In this document: piece after piece, positions 8,037 through 18,884 of the stretch | Position numbering within the stretch: position 1 is the first letter of the stretch | How the letters are laid out: the number at the start of each line of letters is the position of its first letter | From: CAIWHR01 sp963726775 | Lineage (GTDB): Bacteria; Pseudomonadota; Gammaproteobacteria; Burkholderiales; Casimicrobiaceae | Reading direction: 5' to 3' | DNA length: 64,000 nt | Assembly (NCBI GenBank): GCA_963726775.1 | Contig: CAVSDL010000001.1 | Span: 930,001 to 994,000 of the forward strand | Made by a program: the position numbers and the translations under genes | Notes under the pieces: model-generated | The model's database searches: none | What the model was told of the DNA's origin: nothing | Seen by the model: the letters and a program-made list of their open reading frames with translations, nothing else

Positions 8037-11032
8037 AGCAGCCGTTTCGCCTGCCCGACGGCGGAGTCATCGACCGCGCGCGGCCATTGCGCTTCGAGTT
8101 CGACGGCACGCGCTACGAAGGTTTCGCCGGCGACACGCTCGCCTCCGCGCTGCTCGCCAGCGGCGTCCATCTCGTCGGCCGCAGCTTCAAATACCACCGG
8201 CCGCGCGGCATTTTCAGCGCCGGCAGCGAGGAACCGAATGCGCTGGTGCAGCTCGCGCGCGGCGCGCGGACCGAGCCGAACGTGCGCGCGACAACGCTCG
8301 AACTGTTCGAGGCGCTCGTCGCGTCGAGCCAGAATCGTTGGCCATCGGTGCGATTCGACGTCGGCGCCATCAACGATGCACTGTCGCGGTTCATTCCGGC
8401 GGGCTTCTACTACAAGACATTCATGTGGCCGCCGACACCGCGGTGGTGGCGGAAGTACGAGCACGTGATCCGCCACGCCGCGGGCATGGGCCGCGCGGCG
8501 AACGAACCCGATCCCGACCACTACGAGCACCAGTATGCGCATTGCGACGTGCTGGTGATCGGCGCCGGGCCGGCAGGACTTGCGGCAGCGCGGTCGGCGG
8601 TGGATTCCGGCGCGCGCGTGATGCTCTGCGACGAAGATCCGATTCCGGGCGGCAGCCTGGTCGGCGACACAGTGACGATCGACGGTGTCGGTGCCGCGGA
8701 CTGGGTCGCCGGCACTGTCCACGGGCTCGCCCTTCATTCGGGCTTCGTGCTGCTGCCGCGCACCACGGCGTTCGGCTACTACGACGACAATCTCGTCGGC
8801 CTGGTCGAGCGCGTGACCGACCACCTCGCCATGCCCTCTGTCGACACACCCCGCCAGCGGCTCTGGAAGGTCCGGGCAAAGGCGGTCGTGCTCGCGAGCG
8901 GCGCGCACGAGCGTCACGTCGCGTACGCCAACAACGACCTGCCCGGCACGATGCTCGCCGGTGCCGCGCGCACATACGTCCGGCGCTACGGCGTGCGGCC
9001 CGGCTCGCGCGCCGTGGTCTTCACCAACAACGATAGCGCGTATGCGGCGGCGCTCGCGCTGCACGCATCGGACGTGGCGATTGCCGCCATCGTCGACGCG
9101 CGGCCAGACGCGCAGCCTGGCGGCACGCTGGCGCGGCAGGCGCGCGACGCGGGCCTGCCGATCGTCGCGGGATCGGGAGTCGTCGCCGCACACGGCGGCT
9201 CGCGCGTGAGCGCCGTCGAGATCGCGCCGATCGCCGGTGGAACCGCGAACTGGCTAGACTGCGATCTCGTCTGCGTGTCCGGCGGCTGGAATCCCGCGGT
9301 CCACCTGTTTTCCCAGGCGCGCGGCAAGTTGCGCTACGACGACGTGCTTGCCGCGTTCGTTCCGGAATCCTCGCCGTTGCCGATCGTCGCGGCCGGCGCC
9401 GCGAACGGACGCCTGGACCTCGCCGCCGCACTTGCCGATGGCCACGCCGCCGGCTCGGCCGCCGCGGAAACCGCCGGGTTTGCGGCGTCAGCGCTCGCCG
9501 CACCCTGGGCGGAAGCCCTCGAAGCCGGCGTGCACGCGCCGATGTGGTCCGTCCCGGCGCGCAGCAGGAGCGCCAAGCGCTTTGTCGACCTGCAAAACGA
9601 CGTCACCGTCGCCGACATCGCCCTTGCCGCACGTGAAGGCTATCGATCCGTCGAGCACCTGAAGCGTTACACGACGCTCGGCATGGGCACCGATCAGGGC
9701 AAGACCGGCAACATCCTCGGTCTTGCGCTTCTGGCGGACGAGCTCGGGCTGCCGATACCGCGGGTCGGCACGACCACCTTTCGGCCGCCGTACACGCCGG
9801 TGACGCTGGGCGCGCTGCCGGGGCGCGCATGCGCGGCGCACGTCGCACCCACGCGATACTCCGCGCTGCACGACTGGCACGCCGAGCACGGCGCGCGCTT
9901 CGTCAATGCCGGACTCTGGAGGAGACCGCACTCGTACCCGCGGCCCGGCGAATCCGCGGACGCCGCGGCGAGCCGCGAGGCGCGCAACGTCCGAACCAAC
10001 GTCGGCGTCGTCGACGTTTCAACGCTCGGCAAGATCGAGCTGCAGGGAGCCGACGTGGCCGAGTTCCTGAACCGCGTCTACATCAACCGCTGGGACACTC
10101 TGGCGGTCGGCCGCTGCCGGTACGGCGTGATGTTGCGCGACGACGGCATCGTGCTGGACGACGGCACGACGTCGCGGCTTGCCGCCACGCATTACCTGAT
10201 GACGACGACAACGGCGAACGCGGTCAAAGTGTTGCAGCATATCGAGTACCTGCTCCAGGCTGTCTGGCCCGATCTCGAGGTGTTCGCGACATCGGCAACC
10301 GAGCAGTGGGCGGCCGCGGCGGTGTCGGGGCCAAGGGCGCGCGACGTGCTGCGGGAAATCGTCGATATCGACGTCTCCAACGACGCATTCCCGTTCCTCG
10401 CCGTCGGTGAATGCCGCATCCGCGCGGCCGATGGCGCGATACCGGCGCGTCTTTTCCGAATGAGCTACTCGGGCGAGCTCGCCTACGAAATCCACGTTCC
10501 GGCGAACCGTGGCCGCGCGATGTGGGAAGCGGTGCTCATTGCCGGTGCCGCTTTCGGGATGATGCCGTACGGCACCGAGGCGATGAGCACGCTGCGGATC
10601 GAAAAAGGCCACGTGGTGATCGGGCCCGAGGCCGACGGCCGAACGACGGCCGATGACCTCGGCCTCGGCAAGCTCGTCAGCGCGGCAAAGTGGTGCGTCG
10701 GCAAGCCACTGTTGAACCGTCCCGCGCTCGCGGCGCCGGGCCGCTGGCAGCTCGTGGGACTCACCGCGCAGGACGGCGCCGCGATGCCGCGCGGCGCGAA
10801 GATCGTCGCCGATCCGGACCACCCGTTGCCAAACCCGATGCTCGGCCACGTGACGTCATGGTGCTGGAGTCCGAACCTCGGGTCGTGGATCGCGCTGGCG
10901 CTCGTCGCCAACGGCCGCGCGCGGCACGGCGAAATGTTGTGGGCGCTATCGCCGCTCGCCGGAGCGAAGGTTCGGGTGAAGGTGGTCCCGCCCTGCTTCG
11001 TCGATCCGGGCGGGGAGCGGATGCATGCCTGA
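8033..11032 (+). CDS. soxA: Sarcosine oxidase alpha subunit
   Basis: A 999-residue subunit, full length for the family. The N-terminus is a 2Fe-2S ferredoxin-like fold without the full cysteine set. An NAD-binding pyridine nucleotide-disulfide-type domain follows (VIGAGPAGLAAARSAVDSGA near residue 178), and the last 380 residues are a GcvT-like tetrahydrofolate-binding domain. It channels the methyl-derived carbon to 5,10-methylene-tetrahydrofolate and reduces oxygen at FMN. The GTG at 8033 overlaps the soxD stop. Confidence 0.93.
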   Translation: MKQPFRLPDGGVIDRARPLRFEFDGTRYEGFAGDTLASALLASGVHLVGRSFKYHRPRGIFSAGSEEPNALVQLARGARTEPNVRATTLELFEALVASSQNRWPSVRFDVGAINDALSRFIPAGFYYKTFMWPPTPRWWRKYEHVIRHAAGMGRAANEPDPDHYEHQYAHCDVLVIGAGPAGLAAARSAVDSGARVMLCDEDPIPGGSLVGDTVTIDGVGAADWVAGTVHGLALHSGFVLLPRTTAFGYYDDNLVGLVERVTDHLAMPSVDTPRQRLWKVRAKAVVLASGAHERHVAYANNDLPGTMLAGAARTYVRRYGVRPGSRAVVFTNNDSAYAAALALHASDVAIAAIVDARPDAQPGGTLARQARDAGLPIVAGSGVVAAHGGSRVSAVEIAPIAGGTANWLDCDLVCVSGGWNPAVHLFSQARGKLRYDDVLAAFVPESSPLPIVAAGAANGRLDLAAALADGHAAGSAAAETAGFAASALAAPWAEALEAGVHAPMWSVPARSRSAKRFVDLQNDVTVADIALAAREGYRSVEHLKRYTTLGMGTDQGKTGNILGLALLADELGLPIPRVGTTTFRPPYTPVTLGALPGRACAAHVAPTRYSALHDWHAEHGARFVNAGLWRRPHSYPRPGESADAAASREARNVRTNVGVVDVSTLGKIELQGADVAEFLNRVYINRWDTLAVGRCRYGVMLRDDGIVLDDGTTSRLAATHYLMTTTTANAVKVLQHIEYLLQAVWPDLEVFATSATEQWAAAAVSGPRARDVLREIVDIDVSNDAFPFLAVGECRIRAADGAIPARLFRMSYSGELAYEIHVPANRGRAMWEAVLIAGAAFGMMPYGTEAMSTLRIEKGHVVIGPEADGRTTADDLGLGKLVSAAKWCVGKPLLNRPALAAPGRWQLVGLTAQDGAAMPRGAKIVADPDHPLPNPMLGHVTSWCWSPNLGSWIALALVANGRARHGEMLWALSPLAGAKVRVKVVPPCFVDPGGERMHA

Positions 11033-11633
11033 TGCGATGAGCCGCGCGATCGGCGCCGTCGCGCCCGGTCACTACGGCGCAGCGGCAACCGGCGTCACGC
11101 TGGCCGAAGCCGCGATAGCCGCGGCGTGGAACCTGCAGGGCGACGCGGCACGACCGTCGTTGGCCGGACTCGCGCAGCGGCTGTTCGACGTCGCGCTCCC
11201 CACTACCGCAAACACGACGGTCAAGAGCGGCGCGCTGACAGCGCTGTGGCTCGGCCCGACGTCGTGGCTGCTGGTTGCGGGAGTTCCGTCGCCTCTCGTC
11301 GATTTCGCCTCGAAACGCGACGCGCTGAACGCGGTCGGCGGCGCGCTGTTCGATCTTTCGGCGAGCCGAATCGCGTGGACCATGTCCGGAGCGCACGCGG
11401 CGACGGCGCTGGCCAAGGGCTGCCCGCTGGATTTCCACCCGCGCGCGTTCGCGGCCGGCACCTGCGCGCAAAGCGTCCTGGCGCATGTCAACGCATTGGT
11501 CGAAAAGCACGACGACGCGCCGACGTTCACCGTGATGGTCGCGCGGAGCTTCGCCCGCGACGTCTGGCGCGAGCTCTGTCTGTCGGCGGCGCAATACGGT
11601 TACGACGTGCTCCCGCCGCGCCCCTACCGTTGA
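11025..11633 (+). CDS. soxG: Sarcosine oxidase gamma subunit
   Basis: A 202-residue SoxG-family protein, identified by position and by the family pattern around LGPTSWLLVA and FDLSASRIAWTMSG. It overlaps the soxA stop by eight bases and closes the soxBDAG operon. The 114-bp gap before the convergent MmgE/PrpD gene holds nothing I recognise. Confidence 0.88.
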   Translation: MPDAMSRAIGAVAPGHYGAAATGVTLAEAAIAAAWNLQGDAARPSLAGLAQRLFDVALPTTANTTVKSGALTALWLGPTSWLLVAGVPSPLVDFASKRDALNAVGGALFDLSASRIAWTMSGAHAATALAKGCPLDFHPRAFAAGTCAQSVLAHVNALVEKHDDAPTFTVMVARSFARDVWRELCLSAAQYGYDVLPPRPYR

Positions 11634-11747
11634 CCGGTTGCAGGAGCGCGGTGAGCCCCGGCGCGCGTCAGCTCCACGGAGACGGGTTGTTCGAAAACGT
11701 CCGCACTTGGCGCCGGTGCGACACGCGCCAACTCCCGGAAGGGCGCC

Positions 11748-13145
11748 TCAGGCGATCGGCCGCAGCAGTTCGTCGACCAGCGCCGGCAATGCCACCCGGT
11801 CCGTCGGAAGCGCTGCCACCATCTGCTCGATCCGCTCCGCGCGCGCCACGCCCAGCACGGGCTCGGCGAGCGCACGATACTTGTCGTGCAGCTCGAGCTC
11901 CGACAACGGGTTCTCCGGATTGCCGCGCGCCCGCGCCGGTTCGGAGACAAGCGTCCGGCCATCATTGAGCGTAATCCGCACCCGCGCCCAGCGCTCGGCC
12001 GGAAAGCGGCGCGAAAAGTCGGCATCCTCGGTCAGGGTCATCGCCGTGAGCAGCCGCAGCACGCGCGGATCGGTCAATGCCGGCGCGTCGACCTCGCCGG
12101 CGCCAAGCGTGCCGAACACCAGCGCGGCCGCCACCGGGAACGGGAGGCTGTACTGCGCTTCGTCGGTCGTCCGCGGCACTGCACATCCGGAGCCGAGGGC
12201 GATCGCCTCACGGAAGCTCTCGATGGCGAGCGCCGCGATTTCGTCCGCGGCAAAGTTGTGCGCCCGTTGCAGCCCGAGCGCCGCCTCGACCGCCGGTTGC
12301 GCCCAGCGACAGACGGGATAGGCCTTGAAGTACTGCTCGCGAATGCGCCAGCGCGCGCCGAGATCGTTCCAGAGCGGCGCCGCATCGTTGCGTTCGACGG
12401 TAAGTGCCGGCGCGCCGGTGAATCCGGCGGACGCGAGCAGCGCCGCGCTGACCCCGACATGCGCGCCCCAGCCGGATCCGTCCTTCACCATCGTCGGGTA
12501 GTCGCAGGCGCGCAGGATCTGGCCACGCGGCCCGAAGTACTCCGCGACGCCGAGCGCGTGACGGATGCCCGCCGCATCAAGATCAAGGCGTCGCGCGGCG
12601 ACCGCCGCGCACCCGAGCGCATTCCAGGCGCCCGAGCAGTGATAGTCCGGCACCGTCGAATGCAGCGCGATGCCGGCGCGCGTCGCGATTTCGTAGCCGA
12701 GGACCAGGTTCGTGAGGAATTCGCGGCCGTCCATCGCGGCGGGCCGGTCGCTGGCCCGCGCGCCATCGACGAGAGCGAGCAGCGCCGGCAAAAGCGCCGC
12801 ACCGGCGTGTCCTTTGGTCAGAACGTTTCCGTCGTGCGCATCGAGCGCGTCGATGGTCGTCGCACCGGCAAATGCTGCGCCGGCGAGGCCCGCGCGCCGT
12901 CCATCGAACAGGATCCGGGCATCACGGTCGCGGCCGCAGAGCTGCGTTGCCGCGTACGCGTTGGCGATGGCGGCGCCGGGCATTCGGCTGCCGGCCGCGG
13001 CGACGCCGACGAGATCCTGCAGGCAGCGCTGCGCCTGCGCGACGACGTCGTGCGGCACGTCGGAGAACGCGAGGCCACAAATGAACGCGGGGACGTCGGC
13101 GCTCGTTGTTCCGGGCGTTCTCGTGCCGCGATCCTCCTCGGCCAT
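11748..13145 (-). CDS. MmgE/PrpD family protein
   Basis: A 465-residue protein of the MmgE/PrpD family, which includes 2-methylcitrate dehydratase, cis-aconitate decarboxylase and iminosuccinate/iminodisuccinate-related enzymes. Family hallmarks visible are the FAGATTIDALDAHDG segment near residues 90-105, KGHAGAALLPALLAL, and KAYPVCRWAQPAVEAAL with conserved Lys/His-rich surroundings. It starts 12 bp after the betaine-type binding-protein gene and is probably the last gene of that operon. The reaction is unknown; no 2-methylcitrate-cycle gene is nearby. Confidence 0.85.
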   Translation of the reverse strand: MAEEDRGTRTPGTTSADVPAFICGLAFSDVPHDVVAQAQRCLQDLVGVAAAGSRMPGAAIANAYAATQLCGRDRDARILFDGRRAGLAGAAFAGATTIDALDAHDGNVLTKGHAGAALLPALLALVDGARASDRPAAMDGREFLTNLVLGYEIATRAGIALHSTVPDYHCSGAWNALGCAAVAARRLDLDAAGIRHALGVAEYFGPRGQILRACDYPTMVKDGSGWGAHVGVSAALLASAGFTGAPALTVERNDAAPLWNDLGARWRIREQYFKAYPVCRWAQPAVEAALGLQRAHNFAADEIAALAIESFREAIALGSGCAVPRTTDEAQYSLPFPVAAALVFGTLGAGEVDAPALTDPRVLRLLTAMTLTEDADFSRRFPAERWARVRITLNDGRTLVSEPARARGNPENPLSELELHDKYRALAEPVLGVARAERIEQMVAALPTDRVALPALVDELLRPIA

Positions 13146-13156
13146 CGATCAATCCA

Positions 13157-14050
13157 TCAGATCAGCCCGTTGGCCTTCAGAAAACCCTCCGCCACTTCCT
13201 CGACCGTCTTCTTGTCGACGTCGACGCTGGCGTTGAGCTTGCCCATTGTCTCGTCGTTGAGCTTGGCGGAAATCGCGTTCAGCGCGTCGGCGAGTTTCGG
13301 GTTCTTGTCCAGCACTTCCTTGCGCACGACAGGCGTCAGGTTGTAGGGTGCGGCGAAGCCCTTGTCGTCCTTCAGCACGACGAAATTGAAGGCCGGGATC
13401 CGGCCGTCGGTCGCGAACACCACCGCGGAATCGACCTGCCGGTCCTTGAGCGCGGCGTAGGTGAGGCCGGTGTCCATCCGCTTGACGTTGTCGCGGTCGA
13501 ACTCGAAGCCGTAGGCCGTCTGCCAGCCGGGAAGCCCGTCGGGCCGCGCGTAGAACTCGGCGTTCGACGCGAAGGTGAGCTTGGCGCCACTTTTCACGGC
13601 CTTCGCGAAATCGCTCATCGTGACGATGCCGCGCTTCTGCGCTTCGTCCCGGTTCATCGCGAACGCGTAGGTATTGTTGACGGCGGACATGTTGAGCCAG
13701 ACGATGCCCTTCGCCGCGTCGACCTCCTTGATCCGCTTGTAGGCGTCTTCCGCCGAAGCGAACTTGTCGGTTATCTTGTTGAAGACCCCCAGGCCGGTTC
13801 CCGTGTACTCCCAGTAGACGTCGATCTGGCCATTCTCCATCGCCGCGCGGACCGCGGCGCTGCCCATGCCGGCCTTGCGGTCGGGCGCAAAGCCCTTCGC
13901 CTTCAGCAACGCGACGGTCATCGCGGTCATGATCTGCTGCTCGGTGAATGCCTTGCCGCCGACGGCGATCGTCTGCGCCACGGCGCCGCCGCCCCAGCAC
14001 AATGCCGCGAGCGCGATGCTCCCCAGCAGCTTGCTCAACGCCTGTTTCAT
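13157..14050 (-). CDS. Glycine betaine/choline-type ABC substrate-binding protein (OpuAC/ProX family)
   Basis: A 297-residue binding protein with a signal peptide (MKQALSKLLGSIALAALCWG, cleavage after VAQ) and the OsmF/OpuCC-type opening TIAVGGKAFTEQQIM. The motif DVYWEYTGTGLG is typical of betaine/choline binders of this class. I prefer the ATG at 14050, which has an AGGGAGA site 8-10 bases upstream, over an in-frame ATG at 14080 that overlaps the upstream permease stop. Confidence 0.9.
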   Translation of the reverse strand: MKQALSKLLGSIALAALCWGGGAVAQTIAVGGKAFTEQQIMTAMTVALLKAKGFAPDRKAGMGSAAVRAAMENGQIDVYWEYTGTGLGVFNKITDKFASAEDAYKRIKEVDAAKGIVWLNMSAVNNTYAFAMNRDEAQKRGIVTMSDFAKAVKSGAKLTFASNAEFYARPDGLPGWQTAYGFEFDRDNVKRMDTGLTYAALKDRQVDSAVVFATDGRIPAFNFVVLKDDKGFAAPYNLTPVVRKEVLDKNPKLADALNAISAKLNDETMGKLNASVDVDKKTVEEVAEGFLKANGLI

Positions 14051-14076
14051 GATGGTCTTCTCCCTGCCTGTCAAAT

Positions 14077-14816
14077 TCATGGATTCCGCAGCGGATTGAC
14101 GCCGCGCGGCACCAGCCAATACTGCGCCTGCCCGAACAAAAAATCCACGACGACGGCCAGGAGCGCGGTCGGGATCGCACCGGCCAGCATCATGCCATGC
14201 TCCTGCAGATCGATGCCCGTGAAAATGAGCTCGCCCAGTCCGCCGCCGCCAATCAGGAACGCGATCGGCGCGGTCCCTACATTGACCGCCATCGCCGTGC
14301 GCACGCCGGCGAAGATCACGAACAGCGCGTTCGGCAGCTCGACGCGAGCGAGAATCGCGCCGGGCCCCATGCCCATGCCGTGCGCGGCGTCGATAAGAGG
14401 TGCCGGCACCGCGCGAATGCCTTCGTACGTGTTGCGAACGATCGGCAGCAGCGTCGCGATCCACAGACCCACGATCGCAGGCAGGGCGCCGATGCCGAGC
14501 ACACTCATCATCAATGCGAGCTTGCCGAGCGTCGGAATCGACGTCGCCACGTTCACCGCCTGGATCGTGCCTTCGGCGTAACGCGCCATCCATGGCCGCG
14601 TCAGCCAGACACCGATGCCGACGCCGCAGGCGATCGCCGCCGATCCCGATATTCCGACCAGCACCAGATGCTGCTTGACGAGGTAGAGGATGTCCTTCTT
14701 GTAGCGCAGGATGTCGGACGCGAGGCCGGTGGCGACGAGAAGCCACGCAATCACCAGCGCGATCCCGCCGAGCACCAGATAGGGCAGCGCGGAGCGGCCC
14801 GGATTCTCGGCGGTGC

Positions 14817-14820
<4 letters not shown>
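14077..14820 (-). CDS. Betaine/choline-type ABC permease (second)
   Basis: A 247-residue membrane protein of the OpuCB/YehW family with about six hydrophobic segments. Its coupling loop is DAAHGMGMGPGAILARVELP, followed by GGGLGELIFTGI, a family signature. The ATG overlaps the stop of the ATPase gene. It should form the channel with the product of 15776-16441. Confidence 0.9.
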
Positions 14821-15775
<955 letters not shown>

Positions 15776-15779
<4 letters not shown>

Positions 15780-16441
15780 GGCCGGACGGCGGGCAGCGCC
15801 ACGCCCTTCGGAGTCAGGCGCCGCTGCAGCCTCAGCAGCGCGTAGTCGGCGGCGATCGCGAGCAGGCCGAGCGCCAGCGCGCCGGTGATGAGCTGGCGGA
15901 CGTCGGTCTGCGAAATCCCGCGGGAGATGAACGTGCCGAGGCCTCCGGCGCCGATGTAAGCGGCGATCGCCGTGACGCCGATGTTGATGACCACGGCGAT
16001 GCGGATGCCGGCGATGATCACCGGTAGCGCAATCGGAATCTCGACCCGCGCGAGGCGCTGCGGCACCGACATGCCCATGCCGATCGCCGCCGAGCGCAGC
16101 GCCGGGTCGACGTTCCTGATCGCCGTATACGTGTTGCGGATGATCGGCAGCTGCGCATAGAGCATCGCAGCGATCACGGCGGGCAGCCAGCCGATGCCCT
16201 GCCCGATCTTCGAAAGAATCGGAATCAGCACGCCAAACAACGCGATAGACGGTATCGTCATCACGATCGAACCCAGGTAGAGAACCGTATCCGCGCCACG
16301 CTGGCTCTGCGTGATCGCGATGCCGATCGGGACTCCGGTCAGGATGGCGATGCCGACGGCAACGCCGACGATCGAAAGGTGCTCGAGCGTGCGTTCGCCT
16401 ATTGCCGGCAGGTTGTGCAGTATGAATGCCAGCGTTTCCAC
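15776..16441 (-). CDS. Betaine/choline-type ABC permease (first)
   Basis: A 221-residue OpuCB/YehY-type permease with the coupling loop SAAIGMGMSVPQRLARVEIP and the signature GAGGLGTFISRG. The frame is open for another 44 codons to an ATG at 16573, but that extension is Arg/Pro-rich and unlike the family. The GTG at 16441 has a GAGGA site seven bases upstream and gives the normal length. It is the first gene of a five-gene minus-strand operon (permease, ATPase, permease, binding protein, MmgE/PrpD), divergent from the methyltransferase gene. Confidence 0.88.
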
Positions 16442-16676
16442 CGCTATTCCTCGCGTCGGCGGGCCCGGCGGCCCACCGCGAACAATACGACACACCGTGC
16501 GCACGTTGCCACTGTTTTGTGTGCGAGTGCCGCGGAAGACGACTCGCGCCCGGGTCGTCTTGCGGCACGCCATCGTCGGTGTCGCGTCTACGACGATCCG
16601 AGTCGTCCCGCAACTGTCGTGGCATTGCGAACGCGAGATGGTAAATTACCCCACTTACGCGACCGCCAGGACCGCC
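16442..16676. promoter_or_regulatory. Divergent intergenic region of the betaine locus
   Basis: This 235-bp gap separates the divergent betaine importer operon and the betaine-homocysteine methyltransferase gene. It should carry both promoters. I cannot point to a specific operator. An in-frame ATG at 16638 could extend the methyltransferase by 13 residues. Confidence 0.35.
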
Positions 16677-17732
16677 ATGACCGCACCGCCGCCGAAACGA
16701 CTTTCGCTAATGGAACGGCTCGACCACGGGCCGGTGATCTGCGCCGAGGGCTACGTTTTCGAACTCGAGCGCCGCGGCTATCTTCAAGCCGGCGCCTTCG
16801 TGCCCGAGGTGGTGCTGGAGCACCCCGAAGTCGTTAGCCAGCTGCACCGTGATTTTGTCCACGCGGGTTCCGACGTCGTCGAGGCGCTCACCTATTACGC
16901 GCACCGCGAGAAGTTGCGCGTGATCGGGCGCGAAGGCGATCTCGAACCGATCAACCGCCGCGCGCTGGCGATCGCCAAGGCCGTCGCTTTTGAGAGCGGG
17001 GCGCTGTTCGCCGGAGACATCTGCAATACCAACGTCTTCGATCCAGCCGACGCGGCGTCTCACAAGGCGGTGCGGGCGATGTTCGAGGAGCAGGTCGGCT
17101 GGGCCGTCGATGCCGGAGTCGACTACATCGTCGGCGAAACGTTTTCCTGGGCGCAGGAAGCGCTGATCGCGCTCGACGTGATCAAGGCGGCGAAACAGCC
17201 GGCGGTCATCACGCTCGCGATGCACAAGGCCGACGTGACACGCGAGGATTGGACGGTCAACGAAGCGTGCAAACGTCTCGCGGATGCCGGCGCCGATGTC
17301 GTCGGCCTCAACTGCATCCGCGGGCCGGCCACGATGGTGCCGCTGCTGCGGCAGATCCGGGCCGCGGTGAAGACGCACATCGCAGCGCTCCCGGTTCCCT
17401 TCCGCACGACCGAGGCCGAGCCTTCGTTCCAGTCCCTCAGAGACACGCACTGGCACTACGACGAAGGGAGCCGGCCGTTTCCCGTGGCGCTCGATCCATT
17501 TACCTGCAATCGCTTCGAGATCGCCGCATTCGGCAAACAGGCCATGGCCATGGATATTCGATACCTCGGCGTGTGCTGCGGCGCCGGTCCTCATCACATT
17601 CGCGCACTCGCCGAAGCAGCGGGCAAGCGCCCGCCCGCGAGCCGGTATTCCCCCGACATGTCCAAGCATGCGTTTCTGGGGTCGCACGAACGCATCGCCA
17701 AAGTGCAGAAGGACTACGCAGGCAAGCTCTGA
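16677..17732 (+). CDS. Betaine-homocysteine S-methyltransferase-like protein
   Basis: A 351-residue protein with the homocysteine methyltransferase fold. The zinc ligands expected for the family are visible: a cysteine in VVGLNCIRGP near residue 220 and the Cys pair in YLGVCCGAGPHHIRAL near residue 300. The family transfers a methyl from betaine (or another donor) to homocysteine, giving methionine and dimethylglycine. AGGA lies five bases before the ATG at 16677. The assignment to betaine rests on the adjacent importer and the dimethylglycine and sarcosine oxidising genes. Confidence 0.87.
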   Translation: MTAPPPKRLSLMERLDHGPVICAEGYVFELERRGYLQAGAFVPEVVLEHPEVVSQLHRDFVHAGSDVVEALTYYAHREKLRVIGREGDLEPINRRALAIAKAVAFESGALFAGDICNTNVFDPADAASHKAVRAMFEEQVGWAVDAGVDYIVGETFSWAQEALIALDVIKAAKQPAVITLAMHKADVTREDWTVNEACKRLADAGADVVGLNCIRGPATMVPLLRQIRAAVKTHIAALPVPFRTTEAEPSFQSLRDTHWHYDEGSRPFPVALDPFTCNRFEIAAFGKQAMAMDIRYLGVCCGAGPHHIRALAEAAGKRPPASRYSPDMSKHAFLGSHERIAKVQKDYAGKL

Positions 17733-17751
17733 ACGCCACGCTGGCGCAACA

Positions 17752-18165
17752 TCAATCTGACCGCCGCGCAATTTCGCCGGCGATTTCGTAGTAGTCGCCG
17801 GCGCTGTCGACGTGGATCTGCAGCACCGTCCGCAACCCGGTCGGCGGATCGAGCGTGCCGGCGGCGATTGCCATGTAATCCCGGTCGAAGGCCTCCCAGA
17901 ACAGGCTCGCCCCGCATTCGCCGCAAAAACCGCGGCGCGCCCGCTCCGATGACCGGTACCACTTGAGCCCGCGCGACTCGGTGAGCCGCAGCGCCCCTTT
18001 CGGCGTCGCGGTATAGGCGCCGATGTGACCATGCGTCTTGCGGCACATCGCGCAATGGCAGAGGATCACGTCGCGCAGCGCATCGATGACGTCGTAACGC
18101 ACCGCGCCGCAAAGACAGCTCCCCGTCGCCAGTACGTCCGGAGTCGTACTTCTTGTCGTGTTCAT
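17752..18165 (-). CDS. GFA-family zinc-binding protein
   Basis: A 137-residue protein with the Gfa/CENP-V fold cysteine pattern: GSCLCGAVRY near the N-terminus, CHCAMCRKTHG in the middle and FCGECGASLFW later. The family was named for a glutathione-dependent formaldehyde-activating enzyme, but enzymatic activity is doubtful for most members. Next to genes that release one-carbon units a formaldehyde role is tempting but unproven. The ATG at 18165 has AAGGA nine bases upstream. It converges with the methyltransferase gene, 19 bp away. Confidence 0.88.
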   Translation of the reverse strand: MNTTRSTTPDVLATGSCLCGAVRYDVIDALRDVILCHCAMCRKTHGHIGAYTATPKGALRLTESRGLKWYRSSERARRGFCGECGASLFWEAFDRDYMAIAAGTLDPPTGLRTVLQIHVDSAGDYYEIAGEIARRSD

Positions 18166-18340
18166 CTTCGCGTTCCTTCGCCAAGAGCCTTGCTGGCGCG
18201 TCGCCCGCGGACGACGCGCCGCATTCGACGAACCGCCGCACCGTTGCATCGTTCGCGTTGGCAGCACCGTGCCGATACAGGCGAAGTGCGCGGCGGCGGC
18301 CACGGCAAACCGCCAGCGGGATCGGACACGGAAGCGACGA

Positions 18341-18364
18341 GGCCCCGCGATTGCTCGCGGGGCC
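18341..18364 (-). terminator. Hairpin downstream of tRNA-Lys(CTT)
   Basis: A perfect 10-bp stem GGCCCCGCGA/TCGCGGGGCC with a four-base loop (TTGC) lies five bases beyond the CCA end of the tRNA gene. It has no strong T-run on the minus strand, so it may be a weak or processing-linked terminator. Confidence 0.55.
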
Positions 18365-18369
18365 TTGAT

Positions 18370-18445
18370 TGGTAGGCCGTGCAGGGATCGAACCTGCGAC
18401 CAACGGATTAAGAGTCCGCTGCTCTACCAGCTGAGCTAACGACCC
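18370..18445 (-). tRNA. tRNA-Lys (anticodon CTT)
   Basis: A 76-nt cloverleaf with encoded CCA. The acceptor stem is GGGTCGT/ACGGCCT, with G-T pairs at its first and fourth positions. The D-arm is TTAGCTCAGCTGGTAGAGC, the anticodon loop CTCTTAA reads CTT, and the T-loop is GGTTCGATCCC. It is close in sequence to the tRNA-Lys(TTT) at 45739-45814. Confidence 0.96.
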
Positions 18446-18659
18446 GGCATTCGATGAACGCCGGCCGGGTCGTCGCGAACGACGCGCACCGGCCGATATG
18501 CCCATTATAGCCGCGCGCGCGCCCGTCCGGCAACCGGGCTCCCGGGTTTCCGCAGCTCATTCAGGGGGGAAATTCGCGTTCAGCGCATCCAGCGGACCCG
18601 GACGCCAATGTCGTCAATCAAAGATGCAGCGATCGCATCGTCGGCGCCGACCGACCACC

Positions 18660-18857
18660 CTATTTCTTGGCGTCCTTTGCGACATCCTGGATTTGCTGGC
18701 CCGCCTTCTCCAGTTGTTTCCCGGCGTTTTCGATCGACTTGTCGATTTCCTTGCCGGCACGTTCCGCCGGACCTTCCTTTTTCTCGCAGGCAACCAGCCC
18801 CACGATCAGGATACTCATTGCCAAAGTTGCGCTGACACGATGGCAGATCTTCGTCAT
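18660..18857 (-). CDS. Small lipoprotein with amphipathic helical tail
   Basis: A 65-residue protein. The N-terminus MTKICHRVSATLAMSILIVG ends in the lipobox LVAC (Cys 24). The mature tail is Lys/Glu-rich and helical with a repeating AGKEIDKSIENAGKQLEKAG pattern, resembling YtxH/entericidin-type envelope stress lipoproteins. A GGAGA site precedes the start. It lies 27 bp downstream of the AI-2E-family permease gene on the same strand, so co-transcription is likely. Confidence 0.75.
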   Translation of the reverse strand: MTKICHRVSATLAMSILIVGLVACEKKEGPAERAGKEIDKSIENAGKQLEKAGQQIQDVAKDAKK

Positions 18858-18884
18858 TCATTTCTCCTTTGTTTCGCTACCGCT

